The notes: generated from the letters alone by a model not told the origin. Counted from the first letter of the stretch, positions 1 through 5,289 are shown. The stretch: DNA of 6,034 nucleotides from Oscillospiraceae bacterium (GCA_017558545.1 JAFYUG010000169.1:1-6034); one strand, 5' to 3'. Numbers and translations: made by a program.

Positions 1-2
1 CC

Positions 3-1394
3 GCCAAGGAAGTCTACTATATGGGCTACACCGCAGACCCCAATAGTTTCCAGAATGCAGGCATGATTGAATATAGCTACAATGAAAAAGGTCAGCTTAC
101 CGGCATACACGGCTTTGAAGGACTGGTAGCTCTCGATTGCGAATATGACGCAGATGGTAAACTGGTGGAAAGCGCAATTGATTCCAATGGTGTAAAGATC
201 GACCTTGAAGCCTTCTACGGCGAAAGCGGAGAGCTGGAGGCATACTTTGAAAATGGCAGCATCCAGGCCGGCGAAATGGTGGTCAAGGATGCTGAAGGCC
301 GCGTAATAAGAGAGGCCAAGTATGAAAACAATACCTCCGAGCCTGTAACCGAGTATAAATATGATGCTGATGGCAAGCTCGTTCTCAGCACTGTTCTTGA
401 CCCCGGCGGTCAGGAGGATCAGAACGTCTACAGATCCTTCGAGTATGATAGCGAAGGCCGCCTTGTAAGCGGAAGAGAGTATACCGGCATCTTAATGAAT
501 CTGGAAAAATACGGCGATAAGCTCTATTACACCGTTGACGAGGCCGGAAGAGTGCTCACAGAGGAGCGCTATAATTTCGAGGACACCTATATTTCCACTT
601 ATATCAATACCTATAACGAGGCTGGAGAGCTGGCAAAGCAGATTTATATATGGTTCTGCCCCCCTGAGATGTTCAACAGCGGCTATTATACTTTTACTGA
701 AACTGAGTTCGAATACGATGCTCAGGGCAGAGAGATTAAATCCATTAGCTTCAATTATGATGCCGATGATAAGGATGCTGATTATAAGGCGAACGGGGCT
801 AACAGCAGCGTGCTGAATGAATACGAATACGACAAGGAAGGCCGCCGTGTAAGAACATATTATAAATATCTGGGCGGCGAGGACTACGCAGAGATACGCG
901 AAGAAACATGGAGCTATGATGCCGAAGGTCGCCTTGTGGAAATGGCAAGCGGCCATGGCGACATAAGCGGCGATACATATAAGTACGTCAGCAAATACTA
1001 CTATGATGCTCAGGGACGCCTTGATAAGGAAGAGTATCTGGAGTTCTATAAAGGAAATGGCGGCGTGATTACCAACTATGATTATATCTATGATGCCGCC
1101 GGCAATCTGATTAAGTATGAAGCCTCCACCGGAGAAGGCACCGTTATTAAAACAGAAAACTATGAGTATGATGCCATGGGCAACAATGTTTTCTATGAGA
1201 TAATCGAGTGGGGCAATGTCACAAGCAGAGGCTATTTCCAGTATGACGCCAACGGTTATCTGCTGGATTCCGAGGTGCAGAGCGTTAATGAGGGAATTAG
1301 CGTTATCACCGAAGTGAGCTATACCACTGTGCCCGCAACCGAAAACGGCGAATTCTTCAATATTGTTCTCAATCGCTTTATGGAGCTTCTTTGA
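3..1394 (+). CDS. YD-repeat (RHS-like) protein, 5' end missing
   Basis: The frame is open from base 3, so the real start lies upstream; 463 residues and a TGA stop are visible. The protein is a chain of degenerate YD repeats of the form Y-D-x-x-G-(R/K)-L-V. Counting from the Met at base 21, clear copies begin near residues 20, 42, 114, 142, 172, 198, 232, 270, 299, 328, 357, 383 and 408. Typical cores are YDADGKLV, YDSEGRLV, YDAEGRLV and YDAQGRL. Spacing is mostly 25-40 residues with one gap of about 70, wider and less regular than the roughly 20-residue period of classical RHS repeats. The fragment is acidic and rich in Tyr, Glu and Gly, with no membrane segment. YD repeats usually form beta-sheet shells or rods in secreted or surface proteins. 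No RHS core motif or toxin tip is visible at the C-terminus, which simply ends after the last repeat. Secretion cannot be judged because the N-terminus is missing. The repeat class is secure; the function is unknown. Confidence 0.
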   Translation, partial: AKEVYYMGYTADPNSFQNAGMIEYSYNEKGQLTGIHGFEGLVALDCEYDADGKLVESAIDSNGVKIDLEAFYGESGELEAYFENGSIQAGEMVVKDAEGRVIREAKYENNTSEPVTEYKYDADGKLVLSTVLDPGGQEDQNVYRSFEYDSEGRLVSGREYTGILMNLEKYGDKLYYTVDEAGRVLTEERYNFEDTYISTYINTYNEAGELAKQIYIWFCPPEMFNSGYYTFTETEFEYDAQGREIKSISFNYDADDKDADYKANGANSSVLNEYEYDKEGRRVRTYYKYLGGEDYAEIREETWSYDAEGRLVEMASGHGDISGDTYKYVSKYYYDAQGRLDKEEYLEFYKGNGGVITNYDYIYDAAGNLIKYEASTGEGTVIKTENYEYDAMGNNVFYEIIEWGNVTSRGYFQYDANGYLLDSEVQSVNEGISVITEVSYTTVPATENGEFFNIVLNRFMELL

Positions 1395-1412
1395 TGGGAA
1401 GCATAGCCTGAA

Positions 1413-1443
1413 GCATTTTTGAGCGATTTTCGCTCAAAAATGC
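1413..1443 (+). terminator. Hairpin terminator after the YD-repeat gene
   Basis: A perfect 14-bp inverted repeat (GCATTTTTGAGCGA and its complement) with a 3-nt TTT loop begins 19 bases after the stop. It is followed by the T-rich stretch ATTGATTTT. The T tract is interrupted, so termination may be partial. The stem is A/T-rich in the middle but long and uninterrupted. Confidence 0.65.
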
Positions 1444-1459
1444 ATTGATTTTAACGCGC

Positions 1460-1478
1460 AGGGGGCCCTTTGCCCCCT
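1460..1478. repeat. Short G/C palindrome in the intergenic region
   Basis: AGGGGGC at 1460-1466 pairs with GCCCCCT at 1472-1478 around a 5-nt loop, and a further CGCCCCC run follows near 1485-1490. It resembles small dispersed intergenic palindromes of gut Clostridia, but only one copy is visible here, so its repeat status is inferred. The rest of 1444-1535 shows no ORF and no other convincing element beyond a T6 run at 1521-1526. Confidence 0.4.
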
Positions 1479-1535
1479 ACACACGCCCCCGCTACTCTAT
1501 CTCGTAAGATGGCAGCATAGTTTTTTGACAGGCTG

Positions 1536-1571
1536 AAAAGAGCACGGATTTATTTAAATCCGTGCTCTTTT
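1536..1571. terminator. Bidirectional terminator between convergent genes
   Basis: A perfect 16-bp inverted repeat (AAAAGAGCACGGATTT and its complement) surrounds a 4-nt loop. It lies 3 bases past the stop codon of the minus-strand dehydrogenase and 141 bases past the plus-strand YD-repeat gene. The A4/T4 ends of the stem supply a U-run on either strand, so it can stop transcription from both sides. Its position between convergent genes supports this. Confidence 0.8.
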
Positions 1572-1574
1572 ATC

Positions 1575-2309
1575 TTACAGTATAAAGCCTCCGTCGGCGG
1601 TGAGGACTTGGCCGGTTATGAAGCTTGCCTCCTCTTTTGCGAAGAAGGCAACGGCTCCGGCAATGTCCTCGGGGCGGCCTATGCGTCCCATGGGGGTCAT
1701 GTCGGCGAGGGAGTCCATAATGTCATCGGGGAGGGAGTCCAGCATATCCGTGTCAATAACTCCGGGGGCAATGCAGTTAACTCTGATGCCCGAGGGGGCA
1801 AGCTCCATGGCAAGGGACTTGCTGAGGCCTATAAGGGCGGCCTTGGTTGCAGAGTACACCACCTCGCAGCTGGCACCGCGCAGACCCCAGATGGAGGAAA
1901 TGGTGATAATATTGCCCTGCTTTGCGGAAATCATGTCGGGCAAAACAGCCTGAGTGCAGTTGAAAGCGCCGCGGACGTTAACATCGAAAAATCTGTCCCA
2001 CATTTCGTCGCTGACATCCTGAATGAGACACTGCCCCGCAATGCCCGCATTGCTTACGAGAAGGCTGACAGCTCCAAAGCGAGATTTCACGGCGGCAACC
2101 ATGGCCTCAACCTCGCTTCTGTTGGCAACGTCGGCGCGGTAAATCATGGCGCGGCAGCCCATGGCCTCCAGCATGGCCTTCACCTCAAGAGCCTTGTCCT
2201 CCCGCTCAATGAAATTTATACATATATCATAGCCCTCTTTGCCAAGGCGGAGGGCGATTGCCCTGCCTATGCCTCGGGAAGAGCCGGTAATAAGCGCAAC
2301 TTTGTTCAT
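1575..2309 (-). CDS. SDR-family NAD(P)-dependent oxidoreductase (FabG / EF-P 5-aminopentanone reductase YmfI type)
   Basis: A complete 244-residue classical short-chain dehydrogenase, the usual FabG length. Visible motifs in order are the cofactor-binding TGSSRGIG (8-15), AD at 59-60, NAG (87-89) and the catalytic set N111, S139, Y152 and K156 (YSATK), then PG at 182-183. These positions track E. coli FabG with a one-residue offset. The family reduces carbonyl groups with NAD(P)H in the cytoplasm. The SSIWG-GASCEV stretch before the catalytic Tyr and the ITGQVL-DGGF C-terminus resemble the firmicute YmfI group, annotated as the reductase that finishes the 5-aminopentanol modification of elongation factor P. 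That substrate is inference, and no efp or fatty-acid synthesis gene is nearby. The start is supported by AGGTG at 2317-2321 with a 7-nt spacer. The gene is monocistronic in this view, divergent from the transporter, and ends at the bidirectional terminator. Confidence 0.92.
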   Translation of the reverse strand: MNKVALITGSSRGIGRAIALRLGKEGYDICINFIEREDKALEVKAMLEAMGCRAMIYRADVANRSEVEAMVAAVKSRFGAVSLLVSNAGIAGQCLIQDVSDEMWDRFFDVNVRGAFNCTQAVLPDMISAKQGNIITISSIWGLRGASCEVVYSATKAALIGLSKSLAMELAPSGIRVNCIAPGVIDTDMLDSLPDDIMDSLADMTPMGRIGRPEDIAGAVAFFAKEEASFITGQVLTADGGFIL

Positions 2310-2329
2310 GAAAATTCACCTCGAGGGCT

Positions 2330-2338
2330 ATTCTAACA
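2330..2338 (-). promoter_or_regulatory. Candidate extended -10 promoter for the SDR gene
   Basis: On the minus strand TGTTAGAAT matches the extended -10 form TGnTAtAAT. It would start transcription about 14 bases upstream of the AGGTG ribosome binding site centre. No good -35 is seen 16-18 bases upstream, where the sequence is A/T-rich. An alternative -10 (TATATA near 2355-2360, minus strand) also lacks a clear -35. Confidence 0.35.
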
Positions 2339-2364
2339 CAAAGTGAAGGATTTTTATATAGGGT

Positions 2365-2393
2365 TTGAAAACTTTATTTGCAGGTGATATAAT
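2365..2393 (+). promoter_or_regulatory. Sigma-A promoter for the transporter/DUF523 pair
   Basis: TTGAAA at 2365-2370, a 17-base spacer and TATAAT at 2388-2393, preceded by TG at 2385-2386 (extended -10). This is close to consensus. The predicted start near 2400 gives a leader of about 190 nt that carries the whole palindromic repeat before the transporter's ATG. It is divergent from the SDR gene. Confidence 0.8.
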
Positions 2394-2410
2394 CTTGGGA
2401 GCACCCTTGC

Positions 2411-2536
2411 CTCCCTCTGACGAGGGAGGTGGCTCGGCGTAAGCCGAGACGGAGGGAGAGAAAAGAAAATTTGTATATAAATTCAATAATTCTCTACCTC
2501 AGTCTGCTTCGCAGACAGCTCCCTCGTCAGAGGGAG
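2411..2536. repeat. Palindromic MITE-like intergenic repeat
   Basis: An 18-bp arm at 2411-2428 (CTCCCTCTGACGAGGGAG) has its exact reverse complement at 2519-2536, and each arm is itself a small hairpin. Inside lie two further hairpins, CTCGGC-GTAA-GCCGAG (2433-2448) and GTCTGC-TTC-GCAGAC (2502-2516). An inner helix pairs 2452-2460 with 2492-2500 (one mismatch), closed by an A/T-rich stretch at 2461-2491. The element can fold as one long cruciform. It encodes no transposase. I recall CTCCCTC...GAGGGAG palindromes as abundant dispersed repeats in gut Oscillospiraceae, but only one copy is present here. No clear target-site duplication flanks it. Confidence 0.75.
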
Positions 2537-2587
2537 CCTATTAAATTTGAAGCCTTAGTCAGGCGCAGATTCAAAGGAATATTCACC

Positions 2588-3499
2588 ATGAAAAATAAAA
2601 CAAGACAGATAATATTCCCCACCTTGGCGGCTCTTATCTGGGGCACTGCCTTCGTGGCTCAAAGTGTGTCCACCGACCATGTTGGCCCCTTCGCCTTCAA
2701 TGCCTCCCGAAGCATCATAGCCTTCTTCGTGCTTTTGGCGGTCTCTGCACTCTTCAAAAAGGTGAAGGCCAAAAGGGGAGAGGCCACATCCACCGGCAGC
2801 AAAAAGGACCTCATCATTGGCGGTATATGCTGCGGCATAGTTCTGGCTGCCGCCTCCAACTTCCAGCAGGCAGGCCTTGCGGACACCGCCCCCGGCAAAG
2901 CGGGCTTTATAACCGCCCTCTATGTGGTGCTGGTGCCGGTGCTGGGCATTTTCCTTCGCCGCAAAGCATCCCTGCCCGTGTGGGTTGGCGCGGTGCTGGC
3001 CGTTGGCGGACTTTATCTCCTTTGCATCAAGGATGGCTTCTCCGTTGAAAAGAGCGACCTTTTGGTGCTGGTCTGCGCCTTCATTTTCGCCATGCATATC
3101 ATGTGCGTTGACCATTTCGTTCAGAAAACCGACGGCGTTATGCTCTCCTGCGTCCAGTTTTTAACGGCGGGCGTGGTCAGCGCCGTGCTGTCCCTCATAT
3201 TTGAAAAGCAGGATATAAGCGGCATTATAGAGTGCGCCCTGCCCATTTTGTATGTGGGTGTATTTTCCTCCGGCGTGGCCTACACCCTGCAGATTTTGGC
3301 TCAGAAAGACTCTGACCCCACCGTTGTCAGCATTCTTCTCAGCCTCGAGTCCGTTTTCTCCGTACTGGCAGGCGCCGTCATACTGGGTGACCGCCTCAGC
3401 GGCAGAGAGTATCTGGGCTGTGTGCTGATGTTCGCCGCCGTGGTGCTGGCTCAGCTCCCCTGGCCGCCTAGCCTGAAGGATATAAACCAAAAATTGTAG
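2588..3499 (+). CDS. EamA/DMT-family transporter
   Basis: A 303-residue hydrophobic protein with about ten membrane segments in two five-helix halves, the usual size and layout of EamA (drug/metabolite transporter superfamily) permeases of the inner membrane. Recognisable family features are LIWGTAFVAQ in TM1 (16-25), FNASRSIIAFF in TM2 (37-47), the APGKAGFITALYVVLVPV stretch of TM4 (101-118), and the C-terminal SLESVFSVLAGAVILGD (252-268), with E254 at the conserved acidic position, followed by TM10. Substrates of this family range over metabolites and amino acids and cannot be told from sequence. I chose the ATG at 2588, which has AAAGGA (2573-2578) about 9 bases upstream and starts right before TM1. 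The frame stays open upstream to 2429, but that stretch is the palindromic repeat translated into a basic, unrelated peptide. DUF523 follows 54 bases downstream with no intervening terminator, so cotranscription is likely. Confidence 0.93.
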   Translation: MKNKTRQIIFPTLAALIWGTAFVAQSVSTDHVGPFAFNASRSIIAFFVLLAVSALFKKVKAKRGEATSTGSKKDLIIGGICCGIVLAAASNFQQAGLADTAPGKAGFITALYVVLVPVLGIFLRRKASLPVWVGAVLAVGGLYLLCIKDGFSVEKSDLLVLVCAFIFAMHIMCVDHFVQKTDGVMLSCVQFLTAGVVSAVLSLIFEKQDISGIIECALPILYVGVFSSGVAYTLQILAQKDSDPTVVSILLSLESVFSVLAGAVILGDRLSGREYLGCVLMFAAVVLAQLPWPPSLKDINQKL

Positions 3500-3521
3500 G
3501 GGTCGGCGTCCTCGACGACCC
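3500..3521. repeat. Small GTCG palindrome between transporter and DUF523 genes
   Basis: GGGTCG at 3500-3505 pairs with CGACCC at 3516-3521, beginning one base after the transporter stop codon. TAGGGGTCGGCG...CGACCCG resembles a short dispersed palindrome I recall from intergenic regions of gut Clostridia. No U-run follows, so it is not a convincing terminator. It may protect the upstream mRNA end. Confidence 0.45.
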
Positions 3522-3553
3522 GTGTTTATGTTGCAAGGAAAGGATGTTTTCTT

Positions 3554-3988
3554 ATGAATATTCTCATATCCGGATGCCTTTTGGGTCTCAGCTGCCGTTA
3601 TGACGGCAAGAGCAAGGGGCTCGATAGTGAAATAATTGAAAAGCTCAAGGCCAAGCATAATCTCATCCCCGCCTGCCCCGAGCAGCTGGGCGGCCTCACC
3701 ACTCCCAGAAACCCCTCCGAGCGCATAGGCGAGGGCGTGTTTATGGACATAGGCACCGATGTAACGGCTCAGTATCGCCTTGGGGCGCAGCAGGCGCTGC
3801 ACCTTGCTAAGCTCTTTTCCTGCGAGGCGGCCATACTGAAAGAGCGCAGCCCCTCCTGCGGCTGCGGCGAGATTTATGACGGCACTTTTTCAGGCTCTCT
3901 CACCGTCGGCGACGGCGTAACTGCGGAGCTATTTAAGGCAAATGGCATTGCCGTTTACGGCGAGAGCGCAATAGGCGAACTTATTTGA
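3554..3988 (+). CDS. DUF523 family protein (YbbK-like)
   Basis: A complete 144-residue protein, the usual DUF523 length. It shows the family's cysteine-rich signatures: an N-terminal CLLG-x-x-CRYDG block (C8, C14), ACPEQLGGL...PR around C41, and KERSPSCG (96-103) with C102, followed by C104. The spaced cysteines suggest metal or Fe-S binding, though the biochemical function of the family is not established to my knowledge. There is no signal peptide or membrane segment, so it is probably cytosolic. The start is supported by GGAAAGGA at 3537-3544 with a 9-base spacer. It lies in the same direction as the EamA transporter with only a small repeat between them and probably shares its promoter. 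No hairpin terminator is seen between its stop and the next promoter at 4029. Confidence 0.9.
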   Translation: MNILISGCLLGLSCRYDGKSKGLDSEIIEKLKAKHNLIPACPEQLGGLTTPRNPSERIGEGVFMDIGTDVTAQYRLGAQQALHLAKLFSCEAAILKERSPSCGCGEIYDGTFSGSLTVGDGVTAELFKANGIAVYGESAIGELI

Positions 3989-4028
3989 CAAAAAGCCTTT
4001 AAAATGTTCAGGTGTAAATAAAAAATAC

Positions 4029-4058
4029 TTGACACATACGGGCGCGTTGAGATATAAT
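4029..4058 (+). promoter_or_regulatory. Near-consensus sigma-A promoter of the rpmH operon
   Basis: TTGACA at 4029-4034 and TATAAT at 4053-4058, both perfect hexamers, with an 18-base spacer. The predicted start is near 4065, giving an unusually long leader of about 360 nt before the rpmH ATG. The strength fits a ribosomal-protein operon. No second promoter is seen between 4066 and 4424. Confidence 0.88.
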
Positions 4059-4065
4059 GTACGTC

Positions 4066-4083
4066 CGTGGGCTTGTGCCCGCG
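4066..4083 (+). other. 5'-terminal hairpin of the rpmH leader
   Basis: A 7-bp stem (4066-4072 with 4077-4083, one G-U pair) closes a UUGU tetraloop right at the predicted transcript start. Three unpaired-looking bases separate it from the long closing helix of the structured leader. A hairpin at the extreme 5' end can shield mRNA from 5'-end-dependent decay; that role is inferred. Confidence 0.55.
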
Positions 4084-4085
4084 AC

Positions 4086-4360
4086 TTAGCCTGAGCAATA
4101 TAGTCCGAATCCGCTCCACGCGGCGGCTTATTGCATCAAGCTTCGTTTCATTCTTTGGTGGACGTTGGTCCACCGGCATCATTCAACTTTGCCTGATACA
4201 AAAATCCGCTCCCGTGGAGTCGAAGATTTGAGAGGCCATATGCTAAGGCAGTGAAAGGCGTCGTCTTGCAGATGGGCTTTCGCCCTTCAAAAGACGACAA
4301 CGCAGCAATGCCGACGCATATGCCCTCAAAAACGGGTTCGGACTATATTGCTCAGGCTAA
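4086..4360 (+). ncRNA. Candidate structured RNA in the rpmH leader (three-way junction)
   Basis: A 28-bp closing helix pairs 4086-4113 with 4333-4360; all positions are Watson-Crick except U4110-G4336. Inside are two separately folding arms. Arm A (4114-4219) stacks directly on the closing helix: 4114-4120/4213-4219, 4123-4126/4206-4209, 4128-4129/4203-4204, 4131-4133/4199-4201, 4135-4138/4194-4197, and an apical 7-bp hairpin 4157-4163/4168-4174 with loop GUUG. Arm B (4227-4330) pairs 4227-4232/4325-4330, 4234-4236/4322-4324, 4238-4243/4316-4321, 4247-4250/4309-4312, 4260-4267/4291-4298, and an apical 4274-4277/4282-4285. Linkers are 0, 7 (4220-4226) and 2 (4331-4332) bases. No SRP, RNase P, tmRNA or familiar riboswitch core is recognised. 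It may be a cis-acting leader for L34 or a processed RNA. A mobile palindromic element is the alternative, but no target duplication or terminal motif supports that. Confidence 0.7.
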
Positions 4361-4365
4361 AAATG

Positions 4366-4395
4366 TCAACTACTGGTACAAACCGTACCTGTTGA
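4366..4395 (+). promoter_or_regulatory. Hairpin upstream of the rpmH ribosome binding site
   Basis: UCAAC (4366-4370) pairs with GUUGA (4391-4395), and GGUAC (4375-4379) pairs with GUACC (4385-4389) around an AAACC loop, with a 4x1 internal loop between. It ends 12 bases before the AAAGGAG site. No U-run follows, so it is not a terminator. It could be a protein-binding or processing site. Confidence 0.5.
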
Positions 4396-4424
4396 GTATT
4401 AATATTGAAAGGAGTCAACCCGAG

Positions 4425-4559
4425 ATGCTTCGTACCTATCAGCCCAAGAAGCGCCAGCGCAAGAAAGAGCACGGCTTCCGCAAGAGAATGTCCACCGCTA
4501 ACGGCCGCAAGGTCCTCGCACGCCGCAGAGCAAAGGGCAGAGCACGCCTCTCCTACTAA
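4425..4559 (+). CDS. rpmH: Large ribosomal subunit protein bL34
   Basis: A complete 44-residue, extremely basic protein beginning MLRTYQPKKRQRKKEHGFRK and ending in the Arg-rich ARRRAKGRARLSY. This is the canonical bacterial L34 sequence and length. L34 binds 23S rRNA in the large ribosomal subunit. The start is supported by AAAGGAG at 4408-4414 with a 10-base spacer; the frame is also open further upstream, but that is leader sequence. It is the first gene of the rpmH-rnpA-yidD-yidC cluster, behind a strong promoter and a long structured leader. A small hairpin separates it from rnpA, which could let L34 be expressed at a much higher level than the RNase P protein. Confidence 0.98.
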   Translation: MLRTYQPKKRQRKKEHGFRKRMSTANGRKVLARRRAKGRARLSY

Positions 4560-4607
4560 TTTGTTAGTGTGACATCACCGAGAGGTAACTGAACACCGGT
4601 TTAGACA

Positions 4608-4630
4608 AGGGCGGCTTTATAGTCCGCCCT
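4608..4630 (+). terminator. Weak attenuator-like hairpin between rpmH and rnpA
   Basis: AGGGCGG (4608-4614) pairs with CCGCCCT (4624-4630) around a 9-nt loop, followed by only CTTTGC. The G/C stem suits a terminator but the U-run is short, so partial termination or an mRNA-stabilising 3' end for rpmH is more likely. It sits 48 bases after the rpmH stop. Confidence 0.5.
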
Positions 4631-4681
4631 CTTTGCGCATGTGCAGTAAATGGAAAAACCGGGAAAAAAGGAGGAAGGAAA

Positions 4682-5032
4682 ATGAAATTCACAGATACAT
4701 TAAAGAAAAACTATGAATTTCAGCGCCTCTACTCCAAGGGCAAAAGCGCCGTTACACCACATCTGGTCGTTTATGTCCGCAAAACCAAGAAAAAGCAAAA
4801 CCGCATAGGCATAACTGTCAGCACAAAGCTGGGCAAGGCCGTTATTCGCAACCGTGTCCGCCGCCGCATCAGAGAGATTTACCGTCTCAATGAGGAGGCC
4901 TTCATTCAGGGCGCGGAAATTGTAATAGTGGCAAGGGTGAAGGCTGTTAGGGCTTCTTACCGCCAGCTGGAGCAAAGCTTTATGTCTGCCTGCGAAAAAC
5001 TGGGTATTCTCAGGGATGGTCAGAGCCGATGA
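4682..5032 (+). CDS. rnpA: Ribonuclease P protein component
   Basis: A complete 116-residue basic protein, typical RnpA length. The hallmark RNR motif is present as KAVIRNRVRRRIRE (52-65), along with the conserved N-terminal L-K-x-x-x-E-F-x-x-x-Y segment (7-17) and the RIGITVSTKLG strand (41-51). RnpA binds the catalytic RNase P RNA and helps it cleave 5' leaders from precursor tRNAs in the cytoplasm. The ribosome binding site is strong (AAGGAGG at 4668-4674, 7-base spacer). Its last bases overlap the yidD start in an ATGA junction (5029-5032), indicating translational coupling. The RNase P RNA gene is not in this window. Confidence 0.98.
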   Translation: MKFTDTLKKNYEFQRLYSKGKSAVTPHLVVYVRKTKKKQNRIGITVSTKLGKAVIRNRVRRRIREIYRLNEEAFIQGAEIVIVARVKAVRASYRQLEQSFMSACEKLGILRDGQSR

Positions 5033-5247
5033 AAAAGATCCTAATCGCACTGGTGAAGTTTTATCGCTCACATATATCTCCCATGACACCCCCCAGCTGC
5101 AGGTTTATCCCCACATGTTCCCAATATGCGCTTGAGGCTCTGGAAAAATACGGAGCGGTTAAGGGAACATGGCTTGCCCTCAAGCGTCTTTCTCGCTGCC
5201 ACCCCTTCCATAGGGGAGAGCACGATTTTTATGATCCGGTGCCCTGA
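5029..5247 (+). CDS. yidD: Membrane protein insertion efficiency factor YidD
   Basis: A complete 72-residue protein with the full YidD signature: YRSHISPMTPPSCRF (12-26), PTCSQYALEAL (28-38), KYGAVKG (40-46) and RCHPFHRG (56-63), ending in YDPVP. Three conserved cysteines are at C24, C30 and C57. The N-terminal segment (about 1-13) is a predicted amphipathic helix that attaches the protein to the inner face of the membrane, where it assists YidC-dependent insertion. The start overlaps the rnpA stop (ATGA) with no separate strong ribosome binding site, so translation is probably coupled. It is somewhat short at the C-terminus, as is common in this family in Firmicutes. Confidence 0.97.
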   Translation: MKKILIALVKFYRSHISPMTPPSCRFIPTCSQYALEALEKYGAVKGTWLALKRLSRCHPFHRGEHDFYDPVP

Positions 5248-5289
5248 TGAACATCACCGAGTACCGAAGATATTAGGAGTCATAACATT

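Noticed and set aside
1608..2336. Long plus-strand ORF opposite the dehydrogenase gene
   Set aside because: Low-complexity Gly/His/Ala translation antisense to a gene with all SDR motifs intact, so it is a codon-bias shadow.
2429..2587. 53-residue N-terminal extension of the EamA transporter
   Set aside because: It is a translation of the palindromic repeat from a GTG start without a properly spaced ribosome binding site. The family starts at the ATG at 2588.
3955..4182. 75-codon ORF on the minus strand
   Set aside because: It overlaps the DUF523 3' end, the rpmH promoter and the structured leader, has no recognisable domain, and its composition follows the paired RNA sequence.
4333..4343. 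CGGGTTCGGAC resembling a tRNA or tmRNA T-arm
   Set aside because: It is fully paired in the 28-bp helix, and no acceptor stem or other tRNA arms surround it.
4086..4360. Reading the inverted repeat as a MITE or insertion sequence
   Set aside because: No target-site duplication is seen (flanks CGAC and AAAT differ), there is no transposase, and the internal arms pair independently. It stays as an alternative only.
4251..4424. In-frame N-terminal extension of L34 from an upstream start
   Set aside because: bL34 is always about 44-46 residues, and the ATG at 4425 has a good ribosome binding site. The upstream codons are leader RNA.
5101..5117. TTTATCCCCACAT resembling a DnaA box
   Set aside because: It has an extra base against TTATCCACA and encodes the conserved FIPT of YidD. 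There is no cluster.
4572..5261. 11-base direct repeat ACATCACCGAG downstream of rpmH (4572-4582) and downstream of yidD (5251-5261)
   Set aside because: Matches of this length are expected by chance in a window of this size; the intergenic placement of both is suggestive but not sufficient.
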